DNA of 64,000 nt from Stenotrophomonas rhizophila (GTDB lineage: Bacteria; Pseudomonadota; Gammaproteobacteria; Xanthomonadales; Xanthomonadaceae): assembly GCF_001704155.1 (NCBI RefSeq), contig NZ_CP016294.1, forward strand, positions 4,089,501 to 4,153,500, read 5' to 3'. Below the pieces are notes generated by a model. It saw only the letters and a list, made by a program, of their open reading frames with translations. It searched no databases and was not told the origin of the DNA. Shown piece by piece: positions 1 to 13,588 of the stretch (its first letter is position 1; each line of letters starts with the position of its first letter). A program made the position numbers and the translations under genes.

Positions 1-1
1 G

Positions 2-742
2 CTGTTCCTGCCACCGCTGCTGGCCCCGTGGATGCGCGAGTGGGTGCTGACGCTGACGCCGCGCACGCAGATGTATGGGAATGCGCTGGATGCGCTGTCC
101 GGCGGCACGCTCTGGCAGGCGTGGTGGCAGAACCTGGTGCTGGGCGGCTGGGTGCGCCTCACCAACTGGGCCCTGCTGCTGTTCGTGCTGGGCCGCTTCC
201 TGCTCGGCTACTGGGCAGGACGCCGGGGGCTGTTGCAGCGGCCCGAACAGCACCTGCCGCTGCTGTGGGGCCTGTGCGTTGGCGGCGCGATGGTTGGCGT
301 GGTGTTCCTGTGCATCGAGGCCGCTGCGCCCGCGCTGAAGGCGCAATGGCCGCTGCTGCGCGATGGGGTACCGGGCTATCTGCTGCGGGTGAGCTATCGG
401 GTGGCACCGCTGGCGCTGGGCATCGCCATCGCCTGCGGGTTCGCGCTGCTGTACCTGCGGCCGTGGGCCGAGCGCGGGTTGCGCGTGCTGGTGCCGGCCG
501 GGCGCATGACGTTGAGCAACTACCTGCTGCAGAGCCTGGTGTGCGTACCGCTGTTTGCCGGGTTCGGGCTCGGTATCGGGCCCTCGCACGGCCTGTGGCC
601 AGTGCTGCTGGTGGCGGCCATCGTGTTTCCGCTGCAGCTGTGGCTGAGTGCCTGGTGGCTGCGACGGTACTACTTCGGCCCGGCGGAGTGGTTGTGGCGC
701 AGCCTGAGCGAGTGGCAGCGGCTGCCGATGCGTCGCGCGTAG
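2..742 (+). CDS. DUF418-family membrane protein, 5'-truncated by window edge
   Basis: The open frame runs in from the window edge, so the N-terminus is missing; an internal ATG at 32 is probably not the start. The visible 246 residues contain about five hydrophobic segments separated by short Arg-rich loops. The C-terminal third carries the pattern typical of the DUF418 (YeiB-like) family: PAGRMTLSNYLLQS, followed by a final membrane helix and FGPAEWLWRSL near the end. DUF418 proteins are polytopic inner-membrane proteins of unclear function, often full length at about 400 residues, so roughly 150 residues are outside the window. The gene converges with dinG, leaving only 10 nt between the stop codons. 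The family call is firm; no biochemical role can be given. Confidence 0.8.
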   Translation: MFLPPLLAPWMREWVLTLTPRTQMYGNALDALSGGTLWQAWWQNLVLGGWVRLTNWALLLFVLGRFLLGYWAGRRGLLQRPEQHLPLLWGLCVGGAMVGVVFLCIEAAAPALKAQWPLLRDGVPGYLLRVSYRVAPLALGIAIACGFALLYLRPWAERGLRVLVPAGRMTLSNYLLQSLVCVPLFAGFGLGIGPSHGLWPVLLVAAIVFPLQLWLSAWWLRRYYFGPAEWLWRSLSEWQRLPMRRA

Positions 743-752
743 AGGGTGCTCA

Positions 753-2855
753 TCAGCCGATGACGCGCTTGAAGGGCGGCAATGCATCGATGATGCGCTT
801 GCCGTAACGGCGGCTGATCAGGCGCGAGTCGAGGATGATGACGCGGCCGGTGTCGGTGGAGGTGCGGATCAGGCGGCCGGCGAACTGGGTCAGCGTGCGC
901 AGCGCGTGCGGGATGGCGATCAGGTTGAAGGCGTTCAACCCACGGCTTTCGAACCATTCGCTCAGGGTGGAGGTCTGCGGATCGGTCGGCACCGCAAACG
1001 GTACCTGGGTGATCACCACCGTGGTGCAGGCTTCGCCGGGCAGATCGAGGCCTTCGCCGAACGAATTCAGCCCGAACAGCACCGAGCCCTCGCCTGCCGA
1101 GGTGCGCCGCAGGTGTTCGTCGATCATCTTCTGTTTGGCGGTCTCACCCTGCACCAGCACCTGCTTGCGCTGCGCGGCCGGCATCAGCTCGGCCACCTTC
1201 TCCATCTTCCAGCGCGAGGTGAACAGCACGATGCTGCCCTTGCTCCAGTCCAGTTCCTTGACCAGGTACTTGGCTACTTCCTTCGGATGCCGGTCGCGGT
1301 CGTCCGGGGTGACCGGGAAATTGGGCACGATCAGCTCGGCCTGGTTGGGCAGGTCGAACGGGGACGCCAGCGAGACCATCTCGGCTTCGTTGGGAATGCC
1401 GTTGTCGATCGCCAGCGCCTGGAAATCGCCACCGCCGGTGAGCGTGGCCGAGGTCATCACCACGGAATCCACTTCGTCCCACAGCAGCTTGCGCAGCACG
1501 TTGGCGGCCGACACGGGCGAGCAGTGCAGGATCAGGTCGCCATCGCGCGACAGCGTCACCCAGCGCGCGAACGGCGGCTGGCCTTCCTTGTCCTCGCGGC
1601 GCCAGGCGGTCCACAGGTTGTGCTGCTGTTCGATCATTTCCAGCGCCATGCCGAGCGTGCGCTGCAGGCGCTCGCGCGCGGCATCTTCGGGCTTGCCCTT
1701 GGCCACCTGCGACTGCGCGGCGTGGGCCCAGTTGAACAGCGCGCGGGTATCGTCGGCCAGCGCCTCGATGTCGGCCATCCAGATATCCGGCAGGCGACCG
1801 TTCGGCGCGCGCCACATCGGTTCCTGCGCGGCCGGGTCCGGTTGCCAGCTGCGGTCGATCACGTCGCGGAACGCGCGCAGCTGCTTGCTGACCCGCGCGG
1901 CCACGTCGATGGCTTCGTTGGGCAGCAGGTTGCCCAGCTTGTCCTTGTCCACCGCGCGGTAGGCGGCGGCGATCAGGATCTGCAGGCGGCCGGTGCGCTT
2001 GGCCATCTCATCCAGGGCCAGGCTGGCCGCGCCCTGGTCGATGGCTACGTTGCCGATGTGGTGGCCTTCGTCGAGCACCAGCAGCATGTCCGAGGGAGGG
2101 GCGATCAGCGGCTGGCCGTTGTCGCTTTCGCCAATGGAGAGCGCCGACAGCAGCAACGCGTGGTTGGTCACCACGATCTGCGCATCACGCACGGTGTTGC
2201 GTGCGCGCAGCACCGCACACTGCGCCGAGTAGGCGCACTTGCGGCCCGCGCAGCCCGACGCCGGGGTGGTGATGCGCGAACGCAGCGATGGGCTGATGGT
2301 ATCCGGCGCGTTGTCCAGGTCGCCATTCCAGCGACCTTCCACGAAATCCTTGCTCAGCTTCTGCGCCAGGTCCATTTCAATCGGCGCAAGCGGGCGGTCG
2401 AACAGCGGCTGCTCGTCCTCGAACATGCCTTCCTGCGCGCCATCGCCATGCGCTTCGGCGGCATTGCGCGTGCACAGGTAGCGGGTGCGGCCCTTGGCCA
2501 GCGCCACGGTGGCCTCCAGGCCGGTGGCCTTGAGGAAGTTCGGGATGTCGCGCTCGACCAGCTGCGACTGCAGCGCCACCGTGCCGGTGCTGATCACCAG
2601 CTTCTTCTTGGTGGCCAGCGCAATCGGCACGCCGGCGGTGAGGTAGCCCAGGCTCTTACCCACGCCGGTGGGCGCCTCGACCACCCCTACCCCGCCGCTC
2701 TGCGACAGCGCACGCGAGACCACGCCGATCATCTGGCTCTGCGAACGCCGCGTGCTGAAGCCGGGGGTATTGGCCTGCAGCTTGGCGTAGGCATCGCGGA
2801 TGACGGTCTTGAGCTCGTCGTTCAGCGCACGCGGGGCTTCAACTTTTTCGGTCAC
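753..2855 (-). CDS. dinG: ATP-dependent DNA helicase DinG
   Basis: Superfamily 2, XPD-like 5'-3' DNA helicase of 700 residues, close to the 716 of E. coli DinG. Walker A APTGVGKS lies at residues 61-68 and the DEGH box near 261-264. Cysteines near residue 127 and in the cluster GCAGRKCAYSAQC (about 200-213) are positioned to bind the iron-sulfur cluster of this family. Helicase motifs V/VI are visible as SFGEGLDLPG and QFAGRLIRT near the C-terminus. DinG unwinds D-loops, R-loops and G-quadruplex-like structures and helps replication pass through transcribed regions. The start is a GTG. The gene appears to stand alone, with a hairpin at 2911-2936 separating it from the next minus-strand gene upstream. 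Confidence 0.93.
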   Translation of the reverse strand: MTEKVEAPRALNDELKTVIRDAYAKLQANTPGFSTRRSQSQMIGVVSRALSQSGGVGVVEAPTGVGKSLGYLTAGVPIALATKKKLVISTGTVALQSQLVERDIPNFLKATGLEATVALAKGRTRYLCTRNAAEAHGDGAQEGMFEDEQPLFDRPLAPIEMDLAQKLSKDFVEGRWNGDLDNAPDTISPSLRSRITTPASGCAGRKCAYSAQCAVLRARNTVRDAQIVVTNHALLLSALSIGESDNGQPLIAPPSDMLLVLDEGHHIGNVAIDQGAASLALDEMAKRTGRLQILIAAAYRAVDKDKLGNLLPNEAIDVAARVSKQLRAFRDVIDRSWQPDPAAQEPMWRAPNGRLPDIWMADIEALADDTRALFNWAHAAQSQVAKGKPEDAARERLQRTLGMALEMIEQQHNLWTAWRREDKEGQPPFARWVTLSRDGDLILHCSPVSAANVLRKLLWDEVDSVVMTSATLTGGGDFQALAIDNGIPNEAEMVSLASPFDLPNQAELIVPNFPVTPDDRDRHPKEVAKYLVKELDWSKGSIVLFTSRWKMEKVAELMPAAQRKQVLVQGETAKQKMIDEHLRRTSAGEGSVLFGLNSFGEGLDLPGEACTTVVITQVPFAVPTDPQTSTLSEWFESRGLNAFNLIAIPHALRTLTQFAGRLIRTSTDTGRVIILDSRLISRRYGKRIIDALPPFKRVIG

Positions 2856-2910
2856 GCCGGGGAGGTCCTGCCTGGATCAGGCGGGTATTTTCTCATGCTC
2901 CGGGGCCGGG

Positions 2911-2936
2911 ACCGGCGCGGATTTTTCCGCGCCGGT
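2911..2936. terminator. perfect 11-bp inverted repeat, possible terminator
   Basis: ACCGGCGCGGA at 2911-2921, a TTTT loop, and TCCGCGCCGGT at 2926-2936 form a perfect GC-rich hairpin. It lies just past the end of the minus-strand membrane-protein gene and upstream of dinG. There is no U-tract on either strand, so it may act as an mRNA-stabilising stem rather than an intrinsic terminator. Confidence 0.45.
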
Positions 2937-2962
2937 TCAGATCCGTGACCGGGTTCGCCCGA

Positions 2963-3313
2963 TCAGGCGGCCGGGGTGGCGCGGTTGCGCAGCACACGGG
3001 TCATCGCCCACACCAGCAGCACCGTGGCCAGGGCATCGACCAGGCCCAGCGCGAAGTGGCCGCCGCGCAGCCAGTACGACAGCATCTGTACGTTGCCGTA
3101 GTCGCCGGTCTGGACCAGCCAGGTCGGGACGATGTTCAGCGCCAGCCCGCCCAGGGTGCCGGCCAGCAGCAGGCCCAGTGCCCACAGGGCGACACTTCGG
3201 ATGGCGCCGCGCGGGGTATCCACCACCCACACCAGCGATACCGCCAGCGCGATCAGCACCGGCAGGCGCATCGCGGCCATGCCCAGCAGGCTGAGCAGCA
3301 GGTCCATGTTCAC
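2963..3313 (-). CDS. small integral membrane protein, unknown family
   Basis: A 116-residue hydrophobic protein with three to four membrane segments, at about residues 8-30, 38-60 and 85-108, and an Arg-rich C-terminal tail. The GTG start overlaps the aroE stop (GTGA), which suggests translational coupling; an alternative ATG lies two codons downstream at 3307. I do not recognise a named family. It probably forms a two-gene unit with aroE, although nothing in the sequence links it to aromatic amino-acid synthesis. Confidence 0.7.
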   Translation of the reverse strand: MNMDLLLSLLGMAAMRLPVLIALAVSLVWVVDTPRGAIRSVALWALGLLLAGTLGGLALNIVPTWLVQTGDYGNVQMLSYWLRGGHFALGLVDALATVLLVWAMTRVLRNRATPAA

Positions 3314-4152
3314 TCTTCACCTGCCAGCGCGTTCTTCGCGCGCAGCTCGGCGTAGACCGGGTCGGTTTCCGGGCGCACTTCGTGCCATTGCTGGAAGCTG
3401 GTGGCGGCCTGCTCGACCAGCATGCCAAGGCCGTCGACGATGTTGCGGCACTGTGCCGCGCGGGCCCAGGCCAGGAACGCGAAGGAGGCCTCGCCATAGT
3501 TCAGGTCCACGGCGGTGGTCATGCTGTTGACCAGTGACAGCGGCAGCTTGAACTCTTCATTGCGATCACGGCCCGCGGACGTGGCGTTGACGATCAGCTC
3601 GAAGTCGCCGAGTTCGTCCATGCGGTCCCAGTACTGTGTCAGCACGCGGCCGGGCTCGCCGATCGCATCGCTCAGCTCGTCGGCACGCTCGGGCGTACGG
3701 TTGACCACCACCAGTTCGCGGATGCCGGCATCCAGCAGCGCCGGGGCTACGCTGCGCGCCGAACCACCGGCACCCAGCAGCAGCACACGGCGGCCGCGCA
3801 GGTCCAGGCTGTGGCGGTCGGTGAGGTCGCGCACCAGGCCCACGCCATCGGTGGTGTCGCCGTGCCAGCCGTCACCCTTTCGCAGCAGCGTGTTGACCGA
3901 CTGGGCCAGCATGGCGCGGGAGGTAAAGGTCTTGCACAGCCCGAAGGCGATTTCCTTCAGTGGCGCGGTGACGTTGGCGCCGACGCCACCGTCGGCGGCG
4001 AACGCCTCCAGCGCCGCCGGGAAATCGGCCGGCGCCGCTTCAATGGCGCGGTAATCCAGCGCGATGCCTTCCTGGCGGGCGAACGCGGCATGGATGTGCG
4101 GCGACTGCGAGTGGGCGATGGGCTGGCCGAATACGGCGTAACGGGCGGTCAT
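3310..4152 (-). CDS. aroE: shikimate dehydrogenase
   Basis: Reduces 3-dehydroshikimate to shikimate with NADPH in the cytoplasm (fourth step of the shikimate pathway). The protein is 280 residues. The shikimate-binding serines sit in [11 protein letters not shown] (about 14-24), the catalytic lysine in TAPLKE (about 65) and the catalytic aspartate in [10 protein letters not shown] (about 105). The NADP Rossmann glycine motif is [10 protein letters not shown] (about 125-134), followed by the VVNRTPERA cofactor-phosphate loop. I chose the ATG at 4152 (MTARYAVFG) rather than the upstream ATG at 4188, because AroE proteins begin immediately before the [11 protein letters not shown] strand. It is divergent from the PD40 gene. 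Confidence 0.95.
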   Translation of the reverse strand: MTARYAVFGQPIAHSQSPHIHAAFARQEGIALDYRAIEAAPADFPAALEAFAADGGVGANVTAPLKEIAFGLCKTFTSRAMLAQSVNTLLRKGDGWHGDTTDGVGLVRDLTDRHSLDLRGRRVLLLGAGGSARSVAPALLDAGIRELVVVNRTPERADELSDAIGEPGRVLTQYWDRMDELGDFELIVNATSAGRDRNEEFKLPLSLVNSMTTAVDLNYGEASFAFLAWARAAQCRNIVDGLGMLVEQAATSFQQWHEVRPETDPVYAELRAKNALAGEE

Positions 4153-4206
4153 GGGTGTCTTAAACTCCGGGCCTGGATTGAAACGCAAACCCCAATGGAA
4201 GCGACT

Positions 4207-5073
4207 ATGCGCACTCCCTTGTCTCTGCTCGCGCTGAGCCTGAGTTTACTCTCCGCACCGGGCGCGATGGCGCTTTCCGAGTTCGGCATCGAAGGCATGG
4301 GGGTGGTGTCGACCAAGGCCAACGAGGCCCAGGCGACCATCGCGCCGGATGGCAAGCACATCATCTGGGCCAGCGACCGGCCCGGAAGCGCCGGCGGCTG
4401 GGACCTGTGGCAGGCCACGCTGCGCGACGGGCGCTGGCAGGATCCGGCGCCGCTGGCGTTCAACACTGCCGGGGATGAGGTGGATCCGTTCTTCAGCCAC
4501 GACGGGGCCTGGCTGTACTTCGCCTCCAACGGCGGCAGCGGGCGCGGTGGGTTCGACCTGTATGGGGTGATGATCCGCGAGGACGGCAGCTTCGGCACCG
4601 TGCTGGCGATGCCGGTGACGGTCAACACGGCGGCCGACGAGCGCCGCCCGGCGCTGCGGCCGGATGGACAGGTGCTGCTGTTTGCCCGCAATGGCAAGGG
4701 CACCCAGGGCGGGTTCGACCTGTTCGTGGCGACCGCACAGGGCCGCGGGTTCAACGCGGCAACACCGTTGGCGGCGCCGCTCAACAGCGCGGCCGACGAG
4801 CTGGGGGGCGATTGGCTGGGCAATGGCGGGGCGCTTGTGTTCACCCGCGTGGCGGGTGGGCATTCGCAGGTGTGGCAGGTGGGCTGCGACTACGGCGCGG
4901 CGGCGGTGCCGCTGGGGTTGTCGTTCAATACCGCCGACGGGCAGACCAGTGCGCCGGTGGTGGATGCTTCCAAGCCCAGCGAGCTGGTGGTGGCTGGGCA
5001 AGCAAAGTCGCCGAAGGCCGGTGGGTTGGATCTGTACAGGTTGCGCACACCAGCAGTGGCTGGCTGCCGGTGA
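4207..5073 (+). CDS. exported PD40/TolB-like beta-propeller protein
   Basis: A 288-residue protein with an N-terminal Sec signal peptide ([18 protein letters not shown], cleavage near residue 22). It then has about five WD40-like PD40 blades with the recurring pattern pattern-of-(A/R)PDG...(F/W)AS(D/N)...GG(F/W)DL(W/Y), for example [20 protein letters not shown] and [14 protein letters not shown]. Such periplasmic propellers usually mediate protein binding; this one has no TolB N-terminal domain and no OmpA domain. The start at 4207 is chosen for its spacing to GGAAG and because it begins the signal peptide; an in-frame ATG lies four codons upstream. The partner is unknown. Confidence 0.8.
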   Translation: MRTPLSLLALSLSLLSAPGAMALSEFGIEGMGVVSTKANEAQATIAPDGKHIIWASDRPGSAGGWDLWQATLRDGRWQDPAPLAFNTAGDEVDPFFSHDGAWLYFASNGGSGRGGFDLYGVMIREDGSFGTVLAMPVTVNTAADERRPALRPDGQVLLFARNGKGTQGGFDLFVATAQGRGFNAATPLAAPLNSAADELGGDWLGNGGALVFTRVAGGHSQVWQVGCDYGAAAVPLGLSFNTADGQTSAPVVDASKPSELVVAGQAKSPKAGGLDLYRLRTPAVAGCR

Positions 5074-5077
5074 GGGT

Positions 5078-5347
5078 TCAGTACGCGCGCAGCAGCGCGG
5101 CGCGCTGCTGCTCGTACTCGATTTCGCTGATCTCGCCGTTGTCCTTGCGCTGGTTCAGCGCGGCCAGCTGGGCCTGCACGGCCGGCGGCAGGTTGGCTTC
5201 GCGGGCCAGGCGGGCGGCGGCCGAGGGTTGCTCGGGCGCGCGGCGGGCGGCACGCAGCACGCCGCGGATGACCAGGCCGATCACCACTGCGAACACCAGC
5301 ACGCCGGTGCCCCAGGTCAGCCACTGCACCCATCCCATCGTCTGCAT
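5078..5347 (-). CDS. small SHOCT-domain membrane protein
   Basis: An 89-residue protein with one N-terminal membrane helix (about residues 8-28), an Arg-rich cytoplasmic linker, and a C-terminal SHOCT-like helical motif (ALNQRKDNGEISEIEYEQQR). SHOCT modules are short oligomerisation domains that end many bacterial membrane proteins. The ATG at 5347 is preferred over the adjacent ATG at 5350 because AGGAG is then about 7 nt away. It lies directly downstream of hemB on the same strand (34-nt gap) and may be co-transcribed with it. Confidence 0.7.
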   Translation of the reverse strand: MQTMGWVQWLTWGTGVLVFAVVIGLVIRGVLRAARRAPEQPSAAARLAREANLPPAVQAQLAALNQRKDNGEISEIEYEQQRAALLRAY

Positions 5348-5381
5348 CATCCTGCTCCTGTCTGCGTGTTGACGCGTATTG

Positions 5382-7312
<1,931 letters not shown>

Positions 7313-7372
7313 GGGGCGGTCATTCTACGCCCTCGGATGCGACATCCCGGCAGGTGCGACGGGGTGTCGCAG

Positions 7373-7621
7373 TCAGACGATCCCGCCGCCGATGGACAGG
7401 CGGACGATGCCCACCACCACCACGACCGCGTTGAGCAGCAGGCCGGTCCACGCGCGGCCGCGTTTGGTCGGGTGGGTGAACAGGATGCCGAACGCGCCGA
7501 TGACCGCACCGACTGCGGCGAACGGGATCAGGAACCAGTTGCCCCAGCCCAGCAGCGGGATCAGGGCGAGGATCATCCACAACAGGGCTACCACGCCCCA
7601 CAACAAACTGATCAATCCCAT
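7373..7621 (-). CDS. small two/three-helix membrane protein
   Basis: An 82-residue, strongly hydrophobic protein with helices at about residues 3-24, 26-45 and 58-77. A basic loop between the last two helices contains HPTKRGRAW. The start MGLISLLWG at 7621 follows a purine-rich GAGCGGGG; the frame is open for 33 more codons upstream, but that part is Arg-rich and not membrane-like. It resembles uncharacterised proteins common in Xanthomonadaceae and I assign no function. It lies alone between bestrophin (same strand) and a divergent lipoprotein gene. Confidence 0.6.
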   Translation of the reverse strand: MGLISLLWGVVALLWMILALIPLLGWGNWFLIPFAAVGAVIGAFGILFTHPTKRGRAWTGLLLNAVVVVVGIVRLSIGGGIV

Positions 7622-7821
7622 GCCCCGCTCCACTAACCTGAAAATGCTGGCGGCAGCGTAGCGACCCCCGCGCCAGTGGCGCGTGATGGCGGCGGCAAGA
7701 CCGGGATGCGGCAGGCTCACCCCGGCGGTGTTAACGTTCGCCAGAACGGGGTTGGCGCCGATTCAGTGGCCGGCCCGGATGATCCAGGCGCAGGCCGACC
7801 AGGCCGAACAAGGGTGAACCC

Positions 7822-8280
7822 ATGAACATTCGACTCCTTCCGCTGCTCGGCGTGCTGCTGGCCGTGACCGGCTGCGCCAGCACTTCCAAGGTGATGCTGG
7901 GCCAGACCCGTGCACCCACCGATCCGGCGCTGGTGCAGATCTATTCCACGCCACCGCCGGGTTCGATTGAAATCGCCCAGCTGGAGTCCACCAGCGCGGC
8001 AGGCTTCGGCACCCAGGGCCAGACCGATGCGGCGGTGATGCGGCTGAAGAAGGAAGCGGCCGCGCTCGGCGCCAACGGGGTGATCCTGATGGGCGTGGAG
8101 TCCAGCAGCTCAGGCGGCGGCCTGTCGGTAGGCGGCGGCAGCTACGGCTCGCACAGTGGCGGCGGCGTGGGCATCGGCATTCCGACCACGCAGAAGCGCG
8201 CGGCCGGCGTGGCAATCTGGGTTCCCAACCCGCCACCGGCGGAGCGCCTGCCGGTGCAGACGATCACCCCAACACGATAA
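7822..8280 (+). CDS. glycine-rich lipoprotein
   Basis: A 152-residue predicted lipoprotein. The signal peptide ends in the lipobox AVTGC with the lipidated Cys at residue 18. The mature part has a segment resembling Rcs-stress/YbjQ-like lipoprotein folds (AVMRLKKEAAALGANGVILMGV, about 72-93). A Gly/Ser-rich stretch and a Pro-rich C-terminus follow. It is probably anchored at the outer membrane facing the periplasm. It is divergent from the 82-aa membrane protein and is followed by a REP pair. Confidence 0.72.
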   Translation: MNIRLLPLLGVLLAVTGCASTSKVMLGQTRAPTDPALVQIYSTPPPGSIEIAQLESTSAAGFGTQGQTDAAVMRLKKEAAALGANGVILMGVESSSSGGGLSVGGGSYGSHSGGGVGIGIPTTQKRAAGVAIWVPNPPPAERLPVQTITPTR

Positions 8281-8303
8281 CGCAGCGCGTCACCGTGCCC
8301 CCG

Positions 8304-8372
8304 GTAGCGCCGGCCGTTGGCCGGCCCTCAGGGAACCTTCTACCGCTTGGGCCGGCCAACGGCCGGCGCTAC
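8304..8372. repeat. REP pair: two facing GTAG-type palindromes
   Basis: GTAGCGCCGGCCGTTGGCCGGCC at 8304-8326 is repeated as its exact reverse complement at 8350-8372, with a 23-nt spacer. Each unit is itself a palindrome (CCGGCC/GGCCGG) with a 5' GTAG tetranucleotide, the form known for Stenotrophomonas/Xanthomonas REPs. The pair lies between two converging genes, a usual REP position, and could also act as a transcript-end hairpin. Related single units occur at 12716 and 12838. Confidence 0.85.
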
Positions 8373-8388
8373 CGGTTTTCCGGCACCG

Positions 8389-10188
8389 TTACCGGTGCTT
8401 GGGGATGAACACCTCGTTGACCGCCTTGGCCAGCTGGTCCGGCGGCAGCAGGCCCTGGTCGAGCAGGAAGTTGTTGAACGCCAGCCGGTCGAACTTCGCG
8501 CCCAGTGCCAGTTCGGTCTGCATGCGCAGTTCCAGGATCCGGGTGTAACCGTAGAAGTAGCTGCCCGCCTGGCCCGGCGACCGCACCATGTAACGGTCCA
8601 GTTCCTGGGTGGCCATCGCCTGCGACAGGCCCACTTCGTCGATCAGCACGCGCTCGGCCTTGGCCCGGTCGATAAGCCCCAGGTTGAGCATCGGATCAAG
8701 CATCGCGCGGGCAGCGCGCAGCAGGCGGAACTGCAGGGCGATCAGCTGCCCGTCCAGCGGCTCATACGGCACCATTTCGGCTTCGGCATACAGCGCCCAG
8801 CCTTCCACGTTGACCGAATTGAACGCGAACATCGTGCGCGCCAGCGACACGCCGCGCTCCACCATCGCGGTGAACTGCAGCTCATGGCCCGGGCGACCTT
8901 CGTGCGCGCTCAGCGTCCACGCGGCCGAGCCGAAGTTGAAGTCGTCGTACTGCGCGGCCTTGTCGCCAGCGGCCGGGTTGCCCAGCGGCAGCACGAAGGT
9001 GCCCTGCTGGCCGGTGTTGCCCACCAGCGGCGCCGGCAGGAAGTGCGGGGCCGGCGAGGCAGCGCTTTCGGCGGCCGATCCCAGCCGCATCTGCATCGGG
9101 CGCTGCGGCACGTCCACGATCTTCTGGGCGCGGATGATCGGGTCGATCGCATCGATCACGCCACGGTAGTGGTGCTCCAGCTGGTCGTTGGCGATCTTGT
9201 CGCCCTTCAGCGCGCGGATCACCGCCACGGGATCGGTCGGGTCGGCCACCTTCAGGCCCTTGGCCTTGACCACCAGCGGCGCCAGCTGGCGCATCGCCGA
9301 ACGCGTTTCCATGAATTCCAGCTGCGCCCGCTGCATCAGCAGCTTGGGGTCGATGTCGATGCCCACGCGCTTGAGCTGGAAGGCGTACAGCGGCTCGGGC
9401 AGGCGCGCATCGGCACGTGCCTTGGGCAGCACCTCGCTCTTCGTCCAGTCGCGGTACTCGCGCAGCTGGGTGGCGATGGTCTTCAGCGCCTCGTCGGCGC
9501 CGGCGACCTTGTACTTGTCGAACAGCTTTTCGATGCCGGTGATGTAGGTATCGACGTTGGCCAGCGACTGCTCGACCTCGATCTTCGTCGGCTGCAGCAG
9601 GGTCTTGTCGGCCAGGCGCTCTTCATAGCGCTGGCGCGACAGCGTGGTGATGGCGGTGGTGCCCGGGGCCAGGCCGGCATACGCCTTCAGGCGGTCCAGC
9701 GCCTTGGCGCGGCGCTCGGCCGGCACCTGGTCGGACAGCAGCAGGTTGATGCCGCTGAACACCGTCTGCGGGGTGTCGCTCCACGACAGCAGGTACTTTT
9801 CGTTGAGTTCGCTGCCTTCGATGTTCTCGTCGGCGGCGGCGATCATGATCGCCAGGTCCTGGCGCACGTTCGGGTCGCGCTCAGTGGCCAGCTTGGCCTT
9901 GAGCTGGTCGCGCGCCTTGGCCATCGCGGCGCGGTAGCGCTTGGCGTTGTCCGGCCCGAAATCGGCCACCTTGTCGTCGTAGCCGGGCACGCCGAAGAAG
10001 CCGGTCTCTTCCGGCTGGAACGGGCCCTGCGCATCGAGCAGGATCTGCGCCAGTTCGTTGCTGCGGGTCACCCAGGCCGCACTGGCCGGGGCCTTGGTGG
10101 CGGCAGGAGTGGCAGCGAAGGCCGGCGGCGCACTGAGCGCGGCGGGGACGGAAAGGGCCAACGCGACGGCAAGGGCAAGCGGCTTCAT
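8389..10188 (-). CDS. exported DUF885-family peptidase-like protein
   Basis: A 599-residue protein with an Ala-rich Sec signal peptide (MKPLALAVALALSVPAALSA). DUF885 proteins are zinc-peptidase-like. The conserved histidine/glutamate motif HEGRPGHELQF lies around residue 430-440, and a late region has the typical YFYGYTRILELRMQTE. It probably acts in the periplasm, with unknown substrate specificity. The start at 10188 is chosen because the signal peptide begins there; the frame continues 24 codons upstream without a useful signal. It lies 147 nt downstream of the DPP-IV-like gene on the same strand, so both may serve extracellular peptide use. Confidence 0.85.
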   Translation of the reverse strand: MKPLALAVALALSVPAALSAPPAFAATPAATKAPASAAWVTRSNELAQILLDAQGPFQPEETGFFGVPGYDDKVADFGPDNAKRYRAAMAKARDQLKAKLATERDPNVRQDLAIMIAAADENIEGSELNEKYLLSWSDTPQTVFSGINLLLSDQVPAERRAKALDRLKAYAGLAPGTTAITTLSRQRYEERLADKTLLQPTKIEVEQSLANVDTYITGIEKLFDKYKVAGADEALKTIATQLREYRDWTKSEVLPKARADARLPEPLYAFQLKRVGIDIDPKLLMQRAQLEFMETRSAMRQLAPLVVKAKGLKVADPTDPVAVIRALKGDKIANDQLEHHYRGVIDAIDPIIRAQKIVDVPQRPMQMRLGSAAESAASPAPHFLPAPLVGNTGQQGTFVLPLGNPAAGDKAAQYDDFNFGSAAWTLSAHEGRPGHELQFTAMVERGVSLARTMFAFNSVNVEGWALYAEAEMVPYEPLDGQLIALQFRLLRAARAMLDPMLNLGLIDRAKAERVLIDEVGLSQAMATQELDRYMVRSPGQAGSYFYGYTRILELRMQTELALGAKFDRLAFNNFLLDQGLLPPDQLAKAVNEVFIPKHR

Positions 10189-10335
10189 GCAGGACTCCAG
10201 TGAGCGGGTGCCTGCGACCCTACGCACTCGAGGAGGCAGCGGCAATCGGCCGGAGGTCATGGCCGCCGCCCGGCGGGCCCCCGCCCGCGCCCCACCGGCA
10301 CGGACGGCGCCAACTGGGGCTCCCGGAAGCGTGCG

Positions 10336-12594
<2,259 letters not shown>

Positions 12595-12715
12595 CTAACG
12601 CAGGCGGCTGGGGGCGGCCTCGGAATCGGTCGCGCTGTCTGACGGGTCCCTTGGTTGGGGGAAAACGTCGGGACGGCGGCAGCGAGCCGCGTTGGATCGG
12701 TTTCGGATGACTTCG

Positions 12716-12737
12716 TCCGGCCAACGGCCGGGGCTAC
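12716..12737 (-). repeat. single REP-like palindrome (degenerate)
   Basis: Within the 334-nt gap 12565-12898 between the peptidase and GST genes, CGTCCGGCCAACGGCCGGGGCTAC matches the 8350-8372 REP unit with one GCGC-to-GGGC change before CTAC. It faces the unit at 12838-12860. The rest of this gap shows no gene. Confidence 0.7.
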
Positions 12738-12837
12738 GAATTTTTACGGACGAATTGGGATTGGGATCAATCGACCATGGGCCCATCAGAATCGGGGACC
12801 ATCCGCCGTGACCATTGGGATCAGGGCGCATGCGCCG

Positions 12838-12860
12838 GTAGCGCCGGCCGTTGGCCGGCC
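12838..12860 (+). repeat. single REP palindrome
   Basis: GTAGCGCCGGCCGTTGGCCGGCC, identical to the unit at 8304-8326, lies 39 nt past the end of the GST gene. With the facing unit at 12716-12737 it makes a widely spaced inverted REP pair. Confidence 0.8.
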
Positions 12861-12898
12861 CAGGTGGTGCCGGCCATTGCGATGTCACCCGACCCGCC

Positions 12899-13588
12899 TC
12901 AGCGCTGGCCGAACAGGTGCTTGCGCTCTTCGTCGGACAGCGGCTTGCCGGCATCCGGGTTGACCTGATGCTTCAGGGCGTAGGCCCGCTGGGTCGCCGG
13001 GCGCGCGGCAATGGCGTCGTGCCAGCGCTTCAGGTTCGGGAACGTGGCGAAATCGGGCGGCAGCTTGTCGTACGCACCGATCCAGGGGTAGCTGGCCATG
13101 TCGGCGATGCTGTAATCGTCGCCGCCCAGGTAGGCGCTGCTGGCCAGGCGCTTGTCCATCACCCCGTGCAGGCGGCGCACTTCGTTGCCGTAGCGCTCGA
13201 TGGCATACGGAATCTGCTCGGGCGCATACACATTGAAATGGCCCATCTGGCCGCTCATCGGGCCCAGCCCGGCCATCTGCCAGAACAGCCATTCCAGCAC
13301 CGCCACCCGGCCGCGGGTGTCGGCCGGCAGGAATTTCCCCGTCTTCTCGGCCAGGTACAGCAGGATCGCCCCGGATTCGAACACGCTCTGCGGCGCGCCC
13401 CCGTCGGTGGGCTGGTGGTCGACCAGCGCCGGCATCTTGTTGTTGGGGGAAATGGCGAGGAATTCAGGCTTGAACTGGTCGCCGCTGCCGATGTTCACCG
13501 GCTTGATGGTGTACGGCAGGCCCAGCTCCTCCAGCAGCAGGGTGACTTTGTGGCCGTTCGGGGTAGGCCAGTAATACAGATCGATCAT
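12899..13588 (-). CDS. glutathione S-transferase (Nu/YfcG-like)
   Basis: A 229-residue cytosolic GST. The N-terminal thioredoxin fold starts at MIDLYYWPTPNGHKVTLLLE, with the conserved cis-Pro region PNNKMPALVD (about 48-57) and SVFESGAILLYLAEKTG (about 67-83), which binds the glutathione gamma-Glu part. The helical C-terminal domain follows, with DYSIADMASYPW near 155-166. TPNGHK at the active site is typical of YfcG/YghU-type enzymes with disulfide-bond reductase activity. It is divergent from the YqhA-like gene across a 107-nt gap that must hold both promoters. Confidence 0.9.
   Translation of the reverse strand: MIDLYYWPTPNGHKVTLLLEELGLPYTIKPVNIGSGDQFKPEFLAISPNNKMPALVDHQPTDGGAPQSVFESGAILLYLAEKTGKFLPADTRGRVAVLEWLFWQMAGLGPMSGQMGHFNVYAPEQIPYAIERYGNEVRRLHGVMDKRLASSAYLGGDDYSIADMASYPWIGAYDKLPPDFATFPNLKRWHDAIAARPATQRAYALKHQVNPDAGKPLSDEERKHLFGQR

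Noticed and set aside
906..2948. 680-codon open frame on the plus strand
   Set aside because: Antisense to dinG with no recognisable motif.
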